From assembly GCA_047967505.1 (NCBI GenBank), contig CM106540.1: a stretch of DNA of 64,000 bases. One strand, written 5' to 3'. The stretch is from Dipteris shenzhenensis. Taxonomy: Eukaryota > Polypodiophyta > Polypodiopsida > Gleicheniales. The position numbers and the translations under genes were made by a program. The notes below the pieces were generated by a model, which made no database searches, had not been told where the DNA came from, and saw nothing but the letters and a program-made list of their open reading frames with translations. Below are positions 38,101-43,850 of the stretch, in pieces (position 1 is the first letter of the stretch; every line of letters starts with the position of its first letter).

Positions 38101-41100
38101 ATCTAGGAGCAGATTGAGGAGATGATTGTGGAGCTCTGAAGTCATCAGTGATGTCAGTGAGCATGTATGAGGTACCTACTTAAGGACCTCACTCTTCTTC
38201 ATTCCATAATGCAAGTATTCTGAGTTTGTGTCCACTCTACTCTTTCCTTTCAGTTTACCAACACATGGATGGAGGATATGGGTGTCACATGCCACTATAT
38301 CATGGACCTAACTTACCTGGCTTTGCTACGTGTTATATGGGCATGGACCTCACCACATTAAGCACTCTAGGACAGCCAATCAGATGCTAGTGTTGCACGT
38401 ATGCATGTCTATTATCGCAATCTGATTGGATACTTATGCATGTCTGTGTCATTGTACATGTCAGGCTTGAACCTGACCCTTCTGAGAGGTCAAAGGGTGG
38501 AATCTCCCTCACACCTCCTCGCTTCAGCTAGGAGTGTTATGTATTGGATTCATTGTGTTTGTGGCCTTTGGTTGCTGCATTATTTGGCTAGAGATAGGCA
38601 TTCTCTATTTGCAGCCATTCGTCTTGTGTGTGCATATTGTGATTCTATTTGTGCAATTGTAAAGGTTATTACAATGTAGCAAGCCTCGTTTTTTTTTTCA
38701 TGGTATAAGAGCACTAAATTAGATTGGATAGACTTGTGAAGACCCATCTTGGACAGTCTTCTAGCTCAAAAACATACAGGTTTCAGAGCTTGGATAGTAG
38801 AGCTCTAGAGGCTCCGTTGTAAGCCTCAATATAGAGTTTGTGAGCCATATCTCAAACTTGGAGAAGAGTCTCTAATCATCTAAAAAACCTAGATCTTGAC
38901 CCAGATGAAGTACTTGCAAAAAGGCTATAGCTTTGAGGGCTAGTGACAGCAAGCTAATGCATTATAGAAGCCCTAAGTAGATAATCAATTGGGCACACAA
39001 GCCCATAGTTTGGCATGCATACAATTCATCAAGAGTGGAATTTGCAAGCCCATTGGGATGAGCCTACAATGGTGATGTACTTTTACCAAACAAGTTGACA
39101 ACAGCAAATGGCAAGATTACTCCATAGTAGCTCGCACTTTCACTTTGCATCTCAGTTTGGTACTCCGGTTTGATGAAACATGATGTGTACAATATATCCC
39201 ATTCGTAAGCATATTCCTTCATAACTTGTAGCCTTCGCCTCTTGCAGAGGAGAAAACTTTGATCCCAATGGCATGTCCAACCTCTACTCCTATTTGTGTT
39301 TCCCTAAAGCTCTTTGTAGCTTTTGCAAAGGGGCAGAAAGTCCTAGGAGAAGGAAGATATAGATGCAAACTGTGAGGTCATTGGAGACCCTATCGATCAT
39401 GACAAGGTCAAAGCTCCAATACAAGATCCGAGTGATGATGATGTATGGGAGCCAATTGGGTTTTGAGCTTGTTTCTCAGTCTTAAATTGAGCTTGTTCCT
39501 TTTGTACCCATTGTTGAAGTGCCTAAAAACGAGCCTTCTCAACTTCTGCATTTGGGTATGGAGCTTCTTTTATTTGAGGCTCGGGAGCTGATGTGGATGA
39601 GCTTGGCTGCTCATTGCTTGGCGGAGGTGAAGGCACTTGTGCTTTCTTTCTAAGAAGTCGCTTTGGTTGGATTGGAACGTTAGGGGCCTTGGTGGCCTCT
39701 TTCTGCTGGCGTGTAATTACATTCACAGATTGTGATATTATGCTTGCCGGCCCCAGGCTTTGATGGTCCACCCCAATGATGCCGATTGGGACGTCAGGCT
39801 TAACCTCTGTTTGTTGTGGGATCTTATTTTTCATGGGACAATCCTCTCTCTCTATATCTATCTATCTATCTATCTATCTATCTGTGTGTATGTGTGTGTC
39901 TATGTGTGTGTTTATGGCCTTTGAAGCTGTCTCATATCACTATCTCTTCTCTATATAAATTCTCATATCACAGTCTCTTCTCTATATAAAGTCTCATATC
40001 ACAGTCTCTTCTCTATATAAAGTTTTGTTGTCACCACCTTGGGTGTTAGACAGAGCTAATCAGATTTGGGCATTGCATCGTCCACTCAAATGGTGAAGAA
40101 AGCAATTTAAGAAGATTCGGCACTCTAAGCTTCCTTTACGCCAATAGGTATTTTTATGGCGTATTCTGCTAGGAGTTGTACCGTCAGGACAACTTTTATC
40201 TTGCAGACTTATTGCTCCTGCTTTCTGTCGTTGGTGTTTAGTTCCCTGGGAATCTATACCTATCTTTTGGAATTGCTCGGAGACACACATTGAGATTGAG
40301 ATTCTCTCAGGCTGTTTTTGGAAAGCAATTTTAATTGTTTGGGATCTATTCCAAACGGCCAAAATTACTTTGTTCTTTACCTAGGTTTGCTACTAGGCAC
40401 TCTGGACTCTCTGGAAAGCTAGAAATCGCAAATTCTTTGGTAATCCAGTATTTTATACTTTTGTCTTTTTCCATCGCTCTTTGCAACAATTGCTCTTCGA
40501 TTGTTTGCAAACTCACTACATAGATCAGGATGTATATTTGTCCTACATGGACATCTTTGCTTGATGTACTACTTCCGCTTACCAGTTTTTCCCTAGCTAG
40601 CTATATTGTAATATAAAGCAATCAAAGATCTCACCCCAAAAAAAAGTGTGTTTTTATAGCGTGTTCTACTGGGGGTTGTTATTGTCGGGATAGCTTTTAT
40701 CTTGCAGACGTATTGCTCCTACTATCTGTCATCGGTGTTTAGCTCCCCAGGAGTCTGTATCTCATAGCTTTTGGAATTGCTCTGTCACAAAGAATTTCTT
40801 GGATATCCTTCACGACAGATTGAGATTGAGATTCTCTGAGACTGTTTTTGGCAAGCATTTCTAGTTGTTTCAGATATATCCAAAACATCCAGATTTTGAT
40901 TTGTTCTTGACCTAGGCTCGCTACTGGGCACTCGGGACTCTCTGGAAAGCTAGGAATCACATAGTCTTTGGTGATCCAGTCTTTTCTACTTTGGTCTTTT
41001 TCCGTCGTTACCTTGCAGCAATCCCTCTTCGATTGTTTGCAAACTCATTGCATAGATCAGGATGTATATTTGTCCTACATGGACATTTTTGCTTGATGTA

Positions 41101-43850
41101 TTATCTCTGCTTACCAGTTTTTTCTGGCTAGCTATCTTGTAACATAAAGCACTCAAAGATTTCACTTTTTAAAAAAAAGTGTGTTCATAGGGTTTTTGGT
41201 AATCCTCAGCTATCCTTTTTTCTTTTTTTTCCGCAAATCTTTGCAGCAATCTCTCTTTGATTGTCTGCAAACTCACTACATAGATTCTAATGTATATCTT
41301 TCTTACACTGAGATTTTATGTTGATGTATTGTCCAGCTTTTCCTTTCTGAAAAGCGCTTTTGTAATATAAAGCAACGAAATTTTCACTTTAAAAAAAAGT
41401 GTGTGTTTATAGTGAGATCTTCTCGTGATGTATTTTTCCACATCCTGTTTTGGGATAGTGATTGTATAATATAAAGCAACAAAATTTTCACCCAAAAAAA
41501 AAAAGTGTGTGTGTGTGTGTGAAAGACCCGTGATTTCTTGCGTCTCCTTGGGCAACGTTTGAGAACTCGATTTCCTAATGCTACCTTTGGAAAGTTTTTT
41601 AGGCTTCTTGGGATTCACCCACCCAAACAGGATTTTGATCTATTTTTCACTTCTTCAGGTGCTCCTTGTAGCAATCTCTCTTTGATTGTCTGCAAACTCA
41701 TTACATAGACTATGATGCATACTTGTCATATAGTGAGATCTTCTGCTGATGTACTTTGGCACATCCTGTTTTGGGATAGTTACTCTATTATATAAAATCT
41801 CAAAAAATTTCACCAAAAGAAAAAAAAAAAGTGTGTTTGTGAAAGGTCTCAAGGGTTCTCATCCTAATCCTCATCATTTCTAGCATTTTCTTGAGTTCTT
41901 TTCCATTTACATATCATAGAGGTGTGATAGACACCTCTAACTCCCCCACATGGTGTTTCAATTTTGGTCTCATATGCCTTTTTGGCCTTCTGCGAAGGTT
42001 AGTACATCTCTCCTTTCTTTCTCAGGATGAGGTTTCTTTTATGCTCCTATTTTCCTTTCTTTTCATCACAGCTTGTTGTGACCTTGGTGCCCTAGGCTTT
42101 TCAGCTTAAGTTTCCTTCTGAAACTATGGCTGTCTCTTATATGGGCTACAGATTCCAGAGACCATGTTGATCTCAACAATCAATAAAGTTATTGTCGTCC
42201 CAGGTGTTGAACACTTGGTTGAAAGACAGAATTATTACAAGGATTGATCCTATGGGTGCTCTGTCTATGGTTTTGTTCAAGTTTGACGATGCTTGCAGAT
42301 TTGTTGTTGTGCCAAAGCATACAAGTGCAGTTCCTTGCTTCCACGATGTCTTGATGTCTTTGCTTTTTGTGTGTTTAACATCTTGTGCTCTTTTGATAAA
42401 TTTTATGCCATGTATGCGTTAATAGTATGCATTGCATGCTTTGATAGAATGGAAAGCACTAAAGGAGCTTTTCGAGAGGAATGGTCGCGCTGGGAGAAAA
42501 GACTGCGAGAAGTCTTGTTTGGTAATGCAGAACATCTCAATGCAATTCAGGTAAGATTTACCTCAGCTTTGCAGAAGCCTGGATATGTTCTAACATCCAC
42601 TTGTCAATTCATATTGACACATGCAAGTACAAAAGTGTGTCTATGCTTCATGCCTTATTTTATGTACACATCTTTTATGAGCATGTACTTAATGAAAGTT
42701 CACCAGTGCCAGCATCAAGCTAATGTGTCTGGAGCATATTGGACCTTGATTGTTTGGGTGCTTTCAGGTCCCTTTTGAGGAGGCTGTCCAAAATGTCCGA
42801 AACCAGCTGCAGAAAATTGCAGGAGGAGATACATTGATGCACACATCTGTGGAAGGGGATCGCACATTTAATACCATAACTTACGCTGCAGTTTCGTTGC
42901 CAGCAAAAGAAATTGTGAATGTTATTCAGAAGGTAAACAAAGAATGTCTTTTCTTGAGTCCGTTCCTAGATTTTATTGCTTAGTTAATACAACTCAGTGG
43001 ATGTTACTGCTGAGCTTTTTGTGACGAGGATATGTATTGTCTCATTGGCAGTCACGATTTCTTCAGTTTAAACTGGTGTAAACCTGTTTGTTTTGTGAAT
43101 ATGACCAGATATCACTCAAGAATAAAGATGTGGAGATGTTTTTCTCTGGGAAAGATATTGAAACCAATCTCAAAGCTGCTCATGTTACGCTTGCCCATAA
43201 GAGGTCCCATGGAGTTCCGGCAGTGGCAGCATATGGAGAGCTACGTGGTTTATCAGTTCCTATAGAGCTTACAGCCTTTCTTTTCTCAAAGAAGATGTGT
43301 GCACTCGAAGCACGTATTCCAGCAAACAAGCAGGAAGTTTCTTCACGGAATGAATGGCCTCATATTACGGTACGATGAATTTCTGTTCGCTCTGCTTTTA
43401 GTGATTGACAATTTATACCTTTATCTAGTTATCAATATTTGAAGTTTGTTTGGAATGAATTTCCCCTCAAGTATGTCATAGTGGATAATGTAGTATTTCA
43501 CAATATGATTCCCTGACCGTACTAATTTTAGGATTTCCATAGTCCTTGTACCTCATTTGATCTATTCAAATCATCATTTTTTGTCCTTCACTTTAAAATA
43601 ATGTAGAAAGTTGTTTCTGTGATGTAGTAAACTGTTGTACAGGTTTGGGGTGTGTGTTCACACCATTATAATTTCATAGGGTCACACTGGCAACTGCTAA
43701 TTGTAAATGTGTTTGGCTCAGGTCTGGACAGCAGAAGGGACACGTCCTAAGGAGGCTAATTCTCTTCCCGAGCTCGTATCTCAGGGCCAGGCATCCCGTG
43801 TAGAGTTTCCCACGCCATTTGTAATACCTGGGGTTGTAGATCTTTTATAA
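9489..43850 (+). CDS. RNL: Plant tRNA ligase RNL, C-terminal 15 exons (5' part outside window)
   Basis: RNL seals tRNA halves after intron excision and, in plants, joins the bZIP60 mRNA halves in the unfolded protein response. Exons: 9489-9673, 12584-12663, 16725-16790, 17989-18263, 21448-21555, 21850-21947, 22172-22232, 22585-22661, 33873-33944, 34140-34213, 34432-34512, 42448-42550, 42768-42932, 43109-43369, 43722-43850. They total 1835 nt and splice in one open frame with no stop until TAA at 43848-43850. All borders are GT..AG. The translation aligns with remembered plant RNL from GFFVD in the ligase domain through the kinase (FFPGIPGCAKSALCKEL Walker A; IMLADKNAPN) to the phosphodiesterase (HVTLAHKRSHG and WPHITVWTAEG, two HxTx motifs). 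The KxxG adenylation site must lie upstream. All visible catalytic motifs are kept, so the gene is probably functional despite inserts in its introns. Confidence 0.95.
9674..12583 (+). other. RNL intron with degraded repeats
   Basis: Minus-strand frames at 10005-10962 include a C-x-x-L...HHTQGC pattern that could be a decayed zinc knuckle of a LINE ORF1, but this is weak. A retroelement 3'-tail motif lies at 11098-11131. The rest shows no recognisable gene. Confidence 0.4.
11098..11131 (+). repeat. Retroelement 3'-end motif with stem-loop
   Basis: ATAGACCCTTCGGTC..., with the stem GTCTT/AAGAC (11110-11122), then ACTTTAATGAA. Nearly the same 34-bp motif stands at 21350-21383, where it precedes a (TTTC)n tail, so it looks like the 3' end of a LINE or SINE family. 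Confidence 0.5.
12584..12663 (+). CDS. RNL: RNL exon (window exon 2)
   Basis: Follows actttgcag and ends CTCAG before GTTTGT, splitting an arginine codon. It encodes LRTFLIRNGLSTLFNSGFDA and YRNYYLR, the strongly conserved ligase-kinase boundary helix of plant RNL. Confidence 0.95.
14239..14727 (+). pseudogene. LINE-B reverse transcriptase fragment
   Basis: The frame contains IEHFAHGQKVLAPILAHMFN, then IVPIHKTEDPMDIGNYRTLM and AKIYGSVLE. This is the region before and within the first RT motifs of LINE polymerases (I-P-I-x-K ... NYR-x-I). It is truncated after about 160 residues. A poly-C run at 14285-14297 lies inside it. It is related to but distinct from the second piece at 15414. Confidence 0.7.
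15414..15935 (+). pseudogene. Second LINE-B reverse transcriptase fragment
   Basis: After a (CT)n run the frame reads TPESVRAAVHQLKNGRAKDHDG, then TIVPIHKSGDPMEPSNYRTIM and HVMAKIYASVLESRIN, the standard LINE RT start with the K-N/G-K-x-x-G-x-D-G region. It lacks the catalytic YADD part. The sequence just before it (about 15405-15450, GTACTTTGTCTCATAG...) resembles 30588-30630, so it may be a shared 3' end of another element. Confidence 0.7.
15456..15490. repeat. (CT)n microsatellite
   Basis: About 17 uninterrupted CT units between a retroelement end and a LINE RT fragment. Its translation produces false LSLSLS frames. Confidence 0.95.
16725..16790 (+). CDS. RNL: RNL exon (window exon 3)
   Basis: Follows ttggttag. 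The first base completes Arg, then QMEIWGTSSTKQRQLDQLLT, ending in EW with TG/G split before GTAAGT. It matches the QMKIWGTS...EW block of plant RNL. Confidence 0.95.
16791..17988 (+). other. RNL intron, nothing recognised
   Basis: A 1.2-kb intron without repeats or coding similarity that I can identify. Confidence 0.6.
17989..18263 (+). CDS. RNL: RNL exon (window exon 4), kinase domain start
   Basis: Follows cttgtag. It encodes YLSEAEPFLQQFAERS, GSAGAHVKTEDFLAGLE and an acidic linker, ending LVFFPG with the glycine codon split before GTAACA. The Walker A loop continues in the next exon. Confidence 0.95.
18514..18536. repeat. (TG)n microsatellite at the left edge of LINE-A copy 1
   Basis: Eleven and a half TG units directly abut the outer end of the inverted LINE segment at 18537. 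Confidence 0.95.
18623..19455 (-). pseudogene. LINE-A ORF1, inverted part of copy 1
   Basis: Minus-strand translation gives a DUF4283-like domain (RYGWKWLTSL/WVEVVDFP-type block, then NRFCILWDTDHPTP), the block WGLFARACFECKKFGHMASQC with a CCHC zinc knuckle, and the ORF1 C-terminus SRTWNGASS ... GRGPDLEVDMQA with stop at 18623-18625. The same blocks occur in the full-length copy (46110-47302). ORF1 proteins bind the element RNA. At least one frameshift (near 19230) and a stop break it. Just beyond, ORF2 begins (TLNVQG) and is cut off at 18537. Confidence 0.75.
19456..21345 (+). pseudogene. LINE-A ORF2, RT and C-terminal part of copy 1
   Basis: An open frame of 477 codons reads KLLPKKQICESLADWRPITL, then DIAKAFDTVQWD (first catalytic Asp), SVHQGCPLSALL and AQAYADDSFFT (catalytic YADD). 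A frameshift near 20785 moves it to the next frame, which continues with ALQEPRRSYFLSLKG and HITVSSLYKVLLPP to about 21203. It lacks the endonuclease domain and the real 3' end. Confidence 0.85.
21350..21413 (+). repeat. Foreign 3'-tail motif with stem-loop and (TTTC)n
   Basis: ATAGACCCATCGGTCTTCC..., with self-complementary GTCTTC/GAAGAC (21362-21374), then ACTTTAATAAA and seven or more TTTC units (21384-21413). The motif recurs at 11098. It is not the 3' end of LINE-A, so copy 1 looks chimeric. Confidence 0.6.
21448..21555 (+). CDS. RNL: RNL exon (window exon 5), Walker A
   Basis: Follows acaacag. It encodes IPGCAKSALCKELL (completing the GxPGxxKS P-loop), TPGGLVDGKHVHSLMGDL and TK, ending AAAG before GTACAC. 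The acceptor lies only about 34 bp after the (TTTC)n end of the LINE insertion. Confidence 0.96.
21850..21947 (+). CDS. RNL: RNL exon (window exon 6)
   Basis: Follows actatcag. It encodes GKYWPKLAEERRKRPSAIML and ADKNAPNDEVWKT, ending ACA before GTAAGG. It is a kinase nucleoside-binding segment. Confidence 0.96.
22172..22232 (+). CDS. RNL: RNL exon (window exon 7)
   Basis: Follows tcgcag. It encodes IEEVCQSTHAIGVPVVPDSE plus the first base of Gly, ending GAAG before GTGGGA. Confidence 0.94.
22585..22661 (+). CDS. RNL: RNL exon (window exon 8)
   Basis: Follows attgcag. It encodes GTASNPFCLEILAVFIYRVL and QRVNHP, ending CCA before GTAAGT. It is followed by an 11.2-kb intron. Confidence 0.95.
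23422..23520 (-). pseudogene. copia RNase H C-terminal scrap
   Basis: Minus-strand FPKPLSLDQFAHFQHQLGLS is the end of copia pol. A purine tract (AAGAGGGGAAAG) follows at about 23425-23437. Its closest relative in the window is the plus-strand copia fragment ending near 54640. Confidence 0.65.
24290..24830 (-). pseudogene. Second copia fragment: RNase H end, purine tract and possible LTR start
   Basis: Minus strand: FVQSDWVGEYDSRQF-like RNase H start near 24780, then TKYIEIHDHYVRERLHARE and VDRFTKALPRKKYEAFL (24370-24530), the typical copia C-terminus. Then comes a purine tract near 24310 (CAGGGGGATTT) and a possible LTR start TGTTATG near 24292. It is heavily mutated. Confidence 0.65.
24955..25345. 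repeat. Polypyrimidine (C/T-rich) tract, about 390 bp
   Basis: Almost pure C and T on the plus strand with no fixed repeat unit. The 145-codon Pro/Leu/Ser frame across it is a composition artefact. It precedes the LINE-C ORF1 and may be its 5' untranslated region. Confidence 0.85.
25437..26046 (+). pseudogene. LINE-C ORF1, 5' part, interrupted by LINE-A copy 2
   Basis: The frame starts MELPKTRLSP. It contains a coiled-coil segment (EQIYFLRQEVRELRLMVAAL, about residues 43-75) and runs 181 codons to a TAA at 25980-25982. The same frame continues QVQVYFNE up to the 17-bp target site. Removing LINE-A copy 2 rejoins it to 30240, where RARRVKILW and the C-terminal domain follow. The coiled coil plus RNA-binding C-terminal domain resembles L1-type ORF1 (transposase_22-like). 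The family assignment is my inference. Confidence 0.55.
26030..26046. repeat. 17-bp target-site duplication of LINE-A copy 2 (left)
   Basis: GCAAGTTTACTTCAATG here and at 30223-30239, directly after the A tail. A length of 17 bp fits target-primed reverse transcription. Confidence 0.95.
26047..26269 (+). pseudogene. LINE-A ORF1 C-terminus (copy 2)
   Basis: Residues RTWNGASSSGNTPEINTG through ATTSSQGRGLDPEIEMQG, stop TGA at 26267-26269. It matches the inverted ORF1 end at 18.6 kb. The gap to the ORF2 ATG is 56 bp. Confidence 0.8.
26326..30141 (+). pseudogene. LINE-A ORF2: endonuclease, reverse transcriptase, C-terminal domain; three in-frame stops
   Basis: A single reading frame of 1,272 codons, broken only by TAA 27832-27834, TGA 28564-28566 and TAG 29692-29694, with no frameshift. 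It has an APE-type endonuclease (FTLNVQGMC, VALQEHNQH, SVYAPQ, CGDFNNAP, SDHAPLW), then the RT (KSPGWDGLTVEFF; RPITLMPVIYK; DIAKAFDTIQWD; SVRQGCPLSALL; QAYADDSFFT) and a C-terminal region with LHIFWSCPN and YWTLWTLWMDRNH. The protein would nick target DNA and reverse-transcribe the element RNA. The stop at 27832 (WQHQ to W-stop-HQ) and that at 29692 look like C-to-T changes in glutamine codons. Confidence 0.93.
30240..30456 (+). pseudogene. LINE-C ORF1, 3' part
   Basis: Continues the frame of 25437-26046 after the LINE-A insertion: RARRVKILW, stop, GTWVWISEELTLTQLKQRN, KDARKAGKWAV, stop, RDGMALIRDFKSKRK, TAA at 30454-30456. The KAGKWAV-RDG-IR block is what I recall from C-terminal domains of LINE ORF1 proteins. 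Two internal stops make it dead. Confidence 0.5.
30588..30735 (+). repeat. Retroelement 3' end followed by (TTC)n and a CT-rich tract
   Basis: GTACTTTGTCTCATAG here resembles 15408-15424 and is followed by a (CTT)n run (30640-30660) and about 75 bp of C/T-rich sequence. Several elements in this window end with this kind of motif plus pyrimidine simple repeat. Confidence 0.45.
30853..31220 (+). pseudogene. gag-like (DUF4283-type) LINE ORF1 fragment
   Basis: The frame MDWMLTAIPGDLASHL ... GRGLFQVVF, RRIFLLPFTWA and, one frame over, FIRFPSLPQVYLQLLPTI has the spacing of the DUF4283 fold found in plant LINE ORF1 proteins. It is short, frameshifted and divergent from LINE-A. Confidence 0.4.
31732..32082 (-). 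pseudogene. Zinc-knuckle ORF fragment on the opposite strand
   Basis: QCRIYRALGHFARDCPRKKK is a CCHC knuckle in which the second cysteine is Tyr. It is followed by a Ser/Pro/Thr-rich tail. It points toward the plus-strand gag-like fragment, so the locus is a rearranged mosaic. The parent family was not identified. Confidence 0.45.
32139..32182. repeat. (CT)n microsatellite
   Basis: About 22 CT units. Confidence 0.95.
32340..33552 (-). pseudogene. LINE-A copy 3: reverse transcriptase fragment
   Basis: Minus strand from 33552: SRAQLVEACVDHFSQHFG, ELSDAVKSCGRWKSPGWDGL, KKQLCESLTDWRPITLMP, DIAKAFGTIQWD (the second residue of the usual FDT is altered, but the leading Asp is present), SVRQGCRLSALL and MIAQAYADDSF, followed by HLGYPLGW near 32440. 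Frameshifts occur near 33085, 32960 and 32620. It is closest to copies 1 and 2. The 5' edge is an (AC)n run at 33554-33566 ((GT)n on the element strand). The 3' end is missing. Confidence 0.85.
33554..33566. repeat. (AC)n run at the 5' edge of LINE-A copy 3
   Basis: On the LINE strand this is (GT)n directly before TTTGGACTTC, the first LINE-A homology. Confidence 0.85.
33654..33838. repeat. Two (GA)n microsatellites, with a tail-motif-like stretch between
   Basis: (GA)n at 33654-33676 and 33821-33838. Between them, the minus strand reads GGTCTCAAGCGGACTTTAAT, loosely like the 11098/21350 tail motif. Confidence 0.6.
33873..33944 (+). CDS. RNL: RNL exon (window exon 9)
   Basis: Follows attgtctag. 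It encodes GNLDRNSPNAGYVLLMFYNL and YEGK, ending AAG before GTGAGA. It matches the AGYVLLMFYHLYEGK block of plant RNL. Confidence 0.95.
34140..34213 (+). CDS. RNL: RNL exon (window exon 10)
   Basis: Follows catgaag. It encodes DRREFEESLKRRFGYLVKQP and VLRS plus CA of the next codon, before GTACGC. Confidence 0.93.
34432..34512 (+). CDS. RNL: RNL exon (window exon 11)
   Basis: Follows tgtaacag. It encodes ASLPPPVNGVLKQGLDLFRR and HVMKHG plus AG of Arg, before GTAGGA. It ends in the HGR block preceding ESTKG in plant RNL. Confidence 0.94.
35269..35282 (-). promoter_or_regulatory. Copia-like PBS next to a possible LTR (minus)
   Basis: On the minus strand an LTR-like end ...CTCTAACA (35283 upward) is followed by GGTATCAAAG, a close match to the initiator Met-tRNA primer site. 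The other LTR border is not found. TR-GAG copy 1 lies just to the right. Confidence 0.4.
35626..35913 (+). repeat. 5' LTR of TR-GAG copy 1
   Basis: TGATGGGATATC ... TTTACCAACA. Contains the direct repeat GCACAGTTAGGTG twice about 20 bp apart. Transcription should start here. Confidence 0.95.
35914..35927 (+). promoter_or_regulatory. PBS of TR-GAG copy 1
   Basis: TGGTATCAGAGCCC directly after the LTR matches the complement of the plant initiator Met-tRNA 3' end. Confidence 0.93.
36771..37601 (+). pseudogene. gag of TR-GAG copy 1 with one amber codon
   Basis: ATG 36771 reads MATLLNLEKFNGKGFHTW, then TAG at 36825-36827. The same frame reopens at 36828 and runs 257 codons. It has a UBN2/copia-type gag (EAWQKLDMIFGASS, KLSLKISFFELKM, AVLLKSMPEDYDHI, EEERHMEL) and two zinc knuckles: CNHCGKTNHLSKDC and CKHCGKNNHHEKFC. 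It ends in the family C-terminus FEDYAF. The TAG sits where copia gag normally has a basic residue after W (W-K), so a single substitution explains it. It should form capsids and bind RNA if read through or if restarted at Met 36828. Confidence 0.9.
37957..37975 (+). promoter_or_regulatory. Polypurine tract of TR-GAG copy 1
   Basis: TTGAGGGGGGGTT directly precedes the 3' LTR. The same tract precedes copies 2 and 3. Confidence 0.85.
37976..38263 (+). repeat. 3' LTR of TR-GAG copy 1
   Basis: 288 bp, collinear with the 5' LTR, followed by CATGG at 38264-38268. Confidence 0.95.
38701..38714 (+). promoter_or_regulatory. Copia-like PBS after a possible LTR end
   Basis: TGGTATAAGAGCAC follows a T-run ending in CA at 38700. 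It differs by one base from the usual TGGTATCAGAGCAC. The left LTR border is unclear (perhaps TGTTATG near 38536, perhaps split by TR-GAG copy 1). The following 800 bp (38715-39520) has no recognised ORF. Confidence 0.45.
39523..39834 (-). other. Small Pro/Gln-rich ORF, possible gag-pro linker
   Basis: A 103-codon frame with SVNVITRQQKEATKAPNVPI, QPKRLLRKK and a Ser/Pro-rich stretch. This low-complexity composition resembles linkers between gag and protease in gypsy-type polyproteins, but no catalytic motif supports this. Confidence 0.25.
39854..39911. repeat. (CTAT)n plus GT-rich microsatellite
   Basis: (CTAT)n to about 39882, then GT-rich sequence to 39911. LINE-A homology starts immediately after. 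Confidence 0.9.
39912..41830 (+). mobile_element. Head-to-tail array of five LINE-A 3' ends
   Basis: Unit 1 (39912-40645) starts in the HITVSSLYK region of ORF2. Unit 2 is 40651-41178, unit 3 41184-41398, unit 4 about 41407-41504 and unit 5 about 41521-41830. Each begins at a different point of the LINE-A 3' region, runs to the family 3' end (ATATAAAGCAA... CAC) and ends in 8-17 A. Each A run is followed by GTGTG or a longer (GT)n before the next unit. All point the same way. None can code for a complete protein. Confidence 0.88.
39930..40022 (+). repeat. 31-bp tandem triplication inside array unit 1
   Basis: TCTCATATCAC..TCTCTTCTCTATATAAA repeats exactly three times with a 31-bp period (39930, 39961, 39992). 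The first copy differs at three positions. It corresponds to the HITVSSLYK codons of ORF2. Confidence 0.95.
42448..42550 (+). CDS. RNL: RNL exon (window exon 12)
   Basis: Follows ttgatag. It encodes MESTKGAFREEWSRWEKRLR and EVLFGNAEHLNAIQ, ending CAG before GTAAGA. Confidence 0.96.
42768..42932 (+). CDS. RNL: RNL exon (window exon 13), phosphodiesterase domain
   Basis: Follows ctttcag. 55 codons from VPFEEAVQNVRNQLQ to EIVNVIQK, ending AAG before GTAAAC. It contains the first beta strand of the cyclic phosphodiesterase domain (TITYAAVSLP). Confidence 0.96.
43109..43369 (+). CDS. RNL: RNL exon (window exon 14), first and second HxT motifs
   Basis: Follows atgaccag. 87 codons including AAHVTLAHKRSHGVPAVAAY (first HxTx motif), VPIELTAFLF and NEWPHIT, ending ACG before GTACGA. 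The second HxTx motif (HITV) is completed by the next exon. Confidence 0.97.
43722..43850 (+). CDS. RNL: RNL last exon
   Basis: Follows tggctcag. It encodes VWTAEGTRPKEANSLPELVS ... VIPGVVDLL and TAA. Length and ending fit plant RNL. Transcription termination was not located; the 3' untranslated region follows. Confidence 0.97.
   Translation, partial: VWTAEGTRPKEANSLPELVSQGQASRVEFPTPFVIPGVVDLL

Larger units (their letters stand above)
35626..38263 (+). mobile_element. TR-GAG copy 1: young gag-only LTR retroelement
   Basis: 2,638 bp with 288-bp LTRs (35626-35913, 37976-38263) that differ at only about four positions by eye (roughly 98.6 percent), and a perfect 5-bp duplication CATGG (35621-35625, 38264-38268). 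The internal region holds a primer site, an 857-bp leader, one gag ORF, about 370 bp of 3' region and a purine tract. There is no protease, integrase or RT. This is the architecture described as TR-GAG: non-autonomous elements that keep gag and borrow the rest. Confidence 0.95.
34513..42447 (+). other. 7.9-kb RNL intron
   Basis: Holds a possible minus-strand copia LTR junction (35283), the complete TR-GAG copy 1, a plus-strand copia LTR end with primer site (38700), a gag-like ORF and the LINE-A 3'-end array. Within it, 34513-35260 and 41842-42447 show nothing else I can assign. Confidence 0.85.
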
